From: Acidobacteriota bacterium
Lineage (GTDB): Bacteria > Acidobacteriota > Thermoanaerobaculia > Multivoradales > JAHEKO01
NCBI GenBank assembly: GCA_030610025.1
Contig: JAUWSP010000230.1
Span: 1-5,312, forward strand
Length of the DNA: 5,312 nt
Direction of reading: 5' to 3'
Below are positions 4,033-5,312 of the stretch, one piece after another; within the stretch, counting starts at the first letter, position 1; each line of letters begins with the position of its first letter. Under the pieces are notes generated by a model, which saw nothing but the letters and a program-made list of their open reading frames with translations, was not told where the DNA came from and made no database searches. The position numbers and the translations under genes are program-made.

Positions 4033-5312
4033 CTAAAACACCGACACCAGTCTTAGGCTGAACACCGAGGCAAAATCATTGTTGGGATCCAAAGCGGGAT
4101 TGATGACCGCCATGTAGCTGAAAGTGGTGTCTATCCCGGGAAAGAACGGAAATCGGTAAATGACCTCCACATTGGATTCCGGTCTCGAGCCTTCGGTCAC
4201 AGGATCCACCCAGTTGAACGAGGCAGCCACGACGTCATTGCTGATGGTGCCGATAAAATGCGGATCGTAAAGGAGCAGACTCGCCGAAGCCTGGCTTATG
4301 TAGAAGGCAGAATCATCGAAGGAGTGACCGTACTTGAAGACGGCAACCAGGTTGCCATCCTTGGAGAGCTCCTGCTCGTGCAGGAGGAAGTATCCCCAGC
4401 CTTCCGGACCGTTCGACCCGTTGATCGGTTGCCCGTCTGATGTACCGTCATTGTGCCAATGGGTCAACTTCGAGAATCCGGATTTCTCTGTCTTGGGCGC
4501 GATCTTGACGCCGAGCTCGAGAGCCGTGAAGAAGTCACCTGCACCGATATCGCCAAAATCTACACGGTTGGCATTGGAGTCTGTGACAGCTCCAAGGAGT
4601 TTGACGCGATCATTGAAATGCCAGGCTCCCACGACGCCCAGACCCGAGTCCGGTCGGCCGATCGCGAAGGGGCCCGTGGCGGCGAACGTCAAGAAGGTGG
4701 TCACAGGGGTGAGATGCCGTGACGTGGCCAGGATCGAATCGATGGTGACCTTTCCGATGCGAAAGGCCCCGTCCGACTTCTCGCTCCCCATTTGCCAATA
4801 GAGATTCCTGATGATCGACACGGGCACATACTTTTCGTAGGTATTGCCGGTATTCTGCAGCATGCCCAAGCTGGTCGGCCCGAGCGACATCGGACCGGTG
4901 GTTCCCCAGTTCCACCGCGACTCGAGATGGAAATAGAGGTTTCCCTGGTATGGCTTCCCTCGGTTGATCAGCTCCCAGTTGGCGATCAGATCCGCGTCCG
5001 TCGCAGTTCCCCAGGTGTCAGTCCCAGGAAGGGAATCTGACAGCCATTGAAAGAGGTGATGAAAGGACAACCCCAGGTTTATGTGGGTTGCCTGGGATAC
5101 CTTGTCCGCACCTTTGTCGGCAGCGTTGTGAAGCGGTTCGAGCGGGGAAGCTTTGAATAGCGAATCCCGTTGGGTTCTCCGCTGCTGGATATCCTGCAAC
5201 ATGACCGAGGGATCCTGGTCGTTACTGCCGATGGGCTGACCCGAACCAGAATCTTCCTTCTCCGATTCGGTATCTTCCGGCTGCGCAGCGGTCGTCGCAG
5301 GATCATCGGTCC
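4033..5312 (-). CDS. OprB-like carbohydrate-selective porin (5' end outside window)
   Basis: 425 residues are visible and the frame remains open to the right edge, so the N-terminus and signal peptide lie outside. An internal ATG at 5202 is not the likely start, because 36 coherent codons precede it in frame. Residues 1-36 form an acidic, low-complexity linker rich in D, E, S, T and P. Residues 37-52 are charged and possibly helical. From about 75 the chain is a beta-barrel with alternating aromatic/polar strands: N-L-Y-F-H-L-E at 124-130, I-D-S-I-L-A-T-S-R at 190-198, N-L-V-A-V-F-K-Y-G-H-S at 320-330. The tail, V-E-V-I-Y-R-F (381-387) then I-N-P (403-405) and N-D-F, matches the conserved end of OprB porins (PF04966, recalled rather than searched). 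The last residue is Phe, the usual BAM recognition signal. It would admit sugars across the outer membrane. The sulfatase is 580 bases downstream on the same strand; a shared substrate is inference. Confidence 0.8.
   Translation of the reverse strand, partial: TDDPATTAAQPEDTESEKEDSGSGQPIGSNDQDPSVMLQDIQQRRTQRDSLFKASPLEPLHNAADKGADKVSQATHINLGLSFHHLFQWLSDSLPGTDTWGTATDADLIANWELINRGKPYQGNLYFHLESRWNWGTTGPMSLGPTSLGMLQNTGNTYEKYVPVSIIRNLYWQMGSEKSDGAFRIGKVTIDSILATSRHLTPVTTFLTFAATGPFAIGRPDSGLGVVGAWHFNDRVKLLGAVTDSNANRVDFGDIGAGDFFTALELGVKIAPKTEKSGFSKLTHWHNDGTSDGQPINGSNGPEGWGYFLLHEQELSKDGNLVAVFKYGHSFDDSAFYISQASASLLLYDPHFIGTISNDVVAASFNWVDPVTEGSRPESNVEVIYRFPFFPGIDTTFSYMAVINPALDPNNDFASVFSLRLVSVF

Overview
The window looks like chromosomal DNA of a GC-rich Gram-negative bacterium. 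It encodes a lipobox-bearing lipoprotein, a Sec-exported periplasmic sulfatase and an outer-membrane porin ending in phenylalanine. The gene set (sulfatase, OprB-like porin, sulfotransferase) fits a proteobacterium that handles sulfated compounds, as many marine and sediment bacteria do. That lifestyle and any finer taxonomy are inference. Nothing points to a phage, plasmid, CRISPR array, rRNA or tRNA.

Layout, left to right. (1) The left edge holds the first 70 codons of a minus-strand P-loop sulfotransferase (1-210). (2) A minus-strand lipoprotein of 250 aa (370-1122) combines a lipobox, an acidic segment, an uncharacterised central domain, an arginine cluster and a C-terminal SHOCT domain. 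(3) Region 1123-1505 has no gene; its lipoprotein-proximal end is rich in short direct repeats. (4) A 62-codon plus-strand ORF (1560-1748) resembles the extreme C-terminus of patatin-like phospholipases. It is followed by a GC hairpin that could serve both it and the convergent sulfatase. (5) A complete minus-strand sulfatase of 536 aa (1842-3452) has all the expected active-site residues. (6) Just upstream of it lies the orphan 3' end of a second sulfatase gene (3470-3583), too short for a usual ORF cutoff. (7) Region 3599-4032 has no recognisable gene. (8) A minus-strand OprB-like carbohydrate porin fills the right end (4033-5312); its 5' end lies outside the window.

How the genes may work together: the porin could admit a sulfated substrate through the outer membrane, and the sulfatase would cleave the sulfate ester in the periplasm. 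The sulfotransferase does the reverse chemistry in the cytoplasm and need not belong to the same pathway. The sulfatase needs a formylglycine-generating enzyme, which is not encoded here. All recognisable full-size genes are on the minus strand. The 580-base gap between porin and sulfatase, and the 719-base gap between the sulfatase and lipoprotein genes, argue against one tight operon.

The most notable feature is two apparent 3'-only gene remnants (patatin-like and sulfatase) within 5 kb, each next to sequence with no recognisable gene. This suggests a locus shaped by deletion or decay. I did not find a convincing new multi-gene system.
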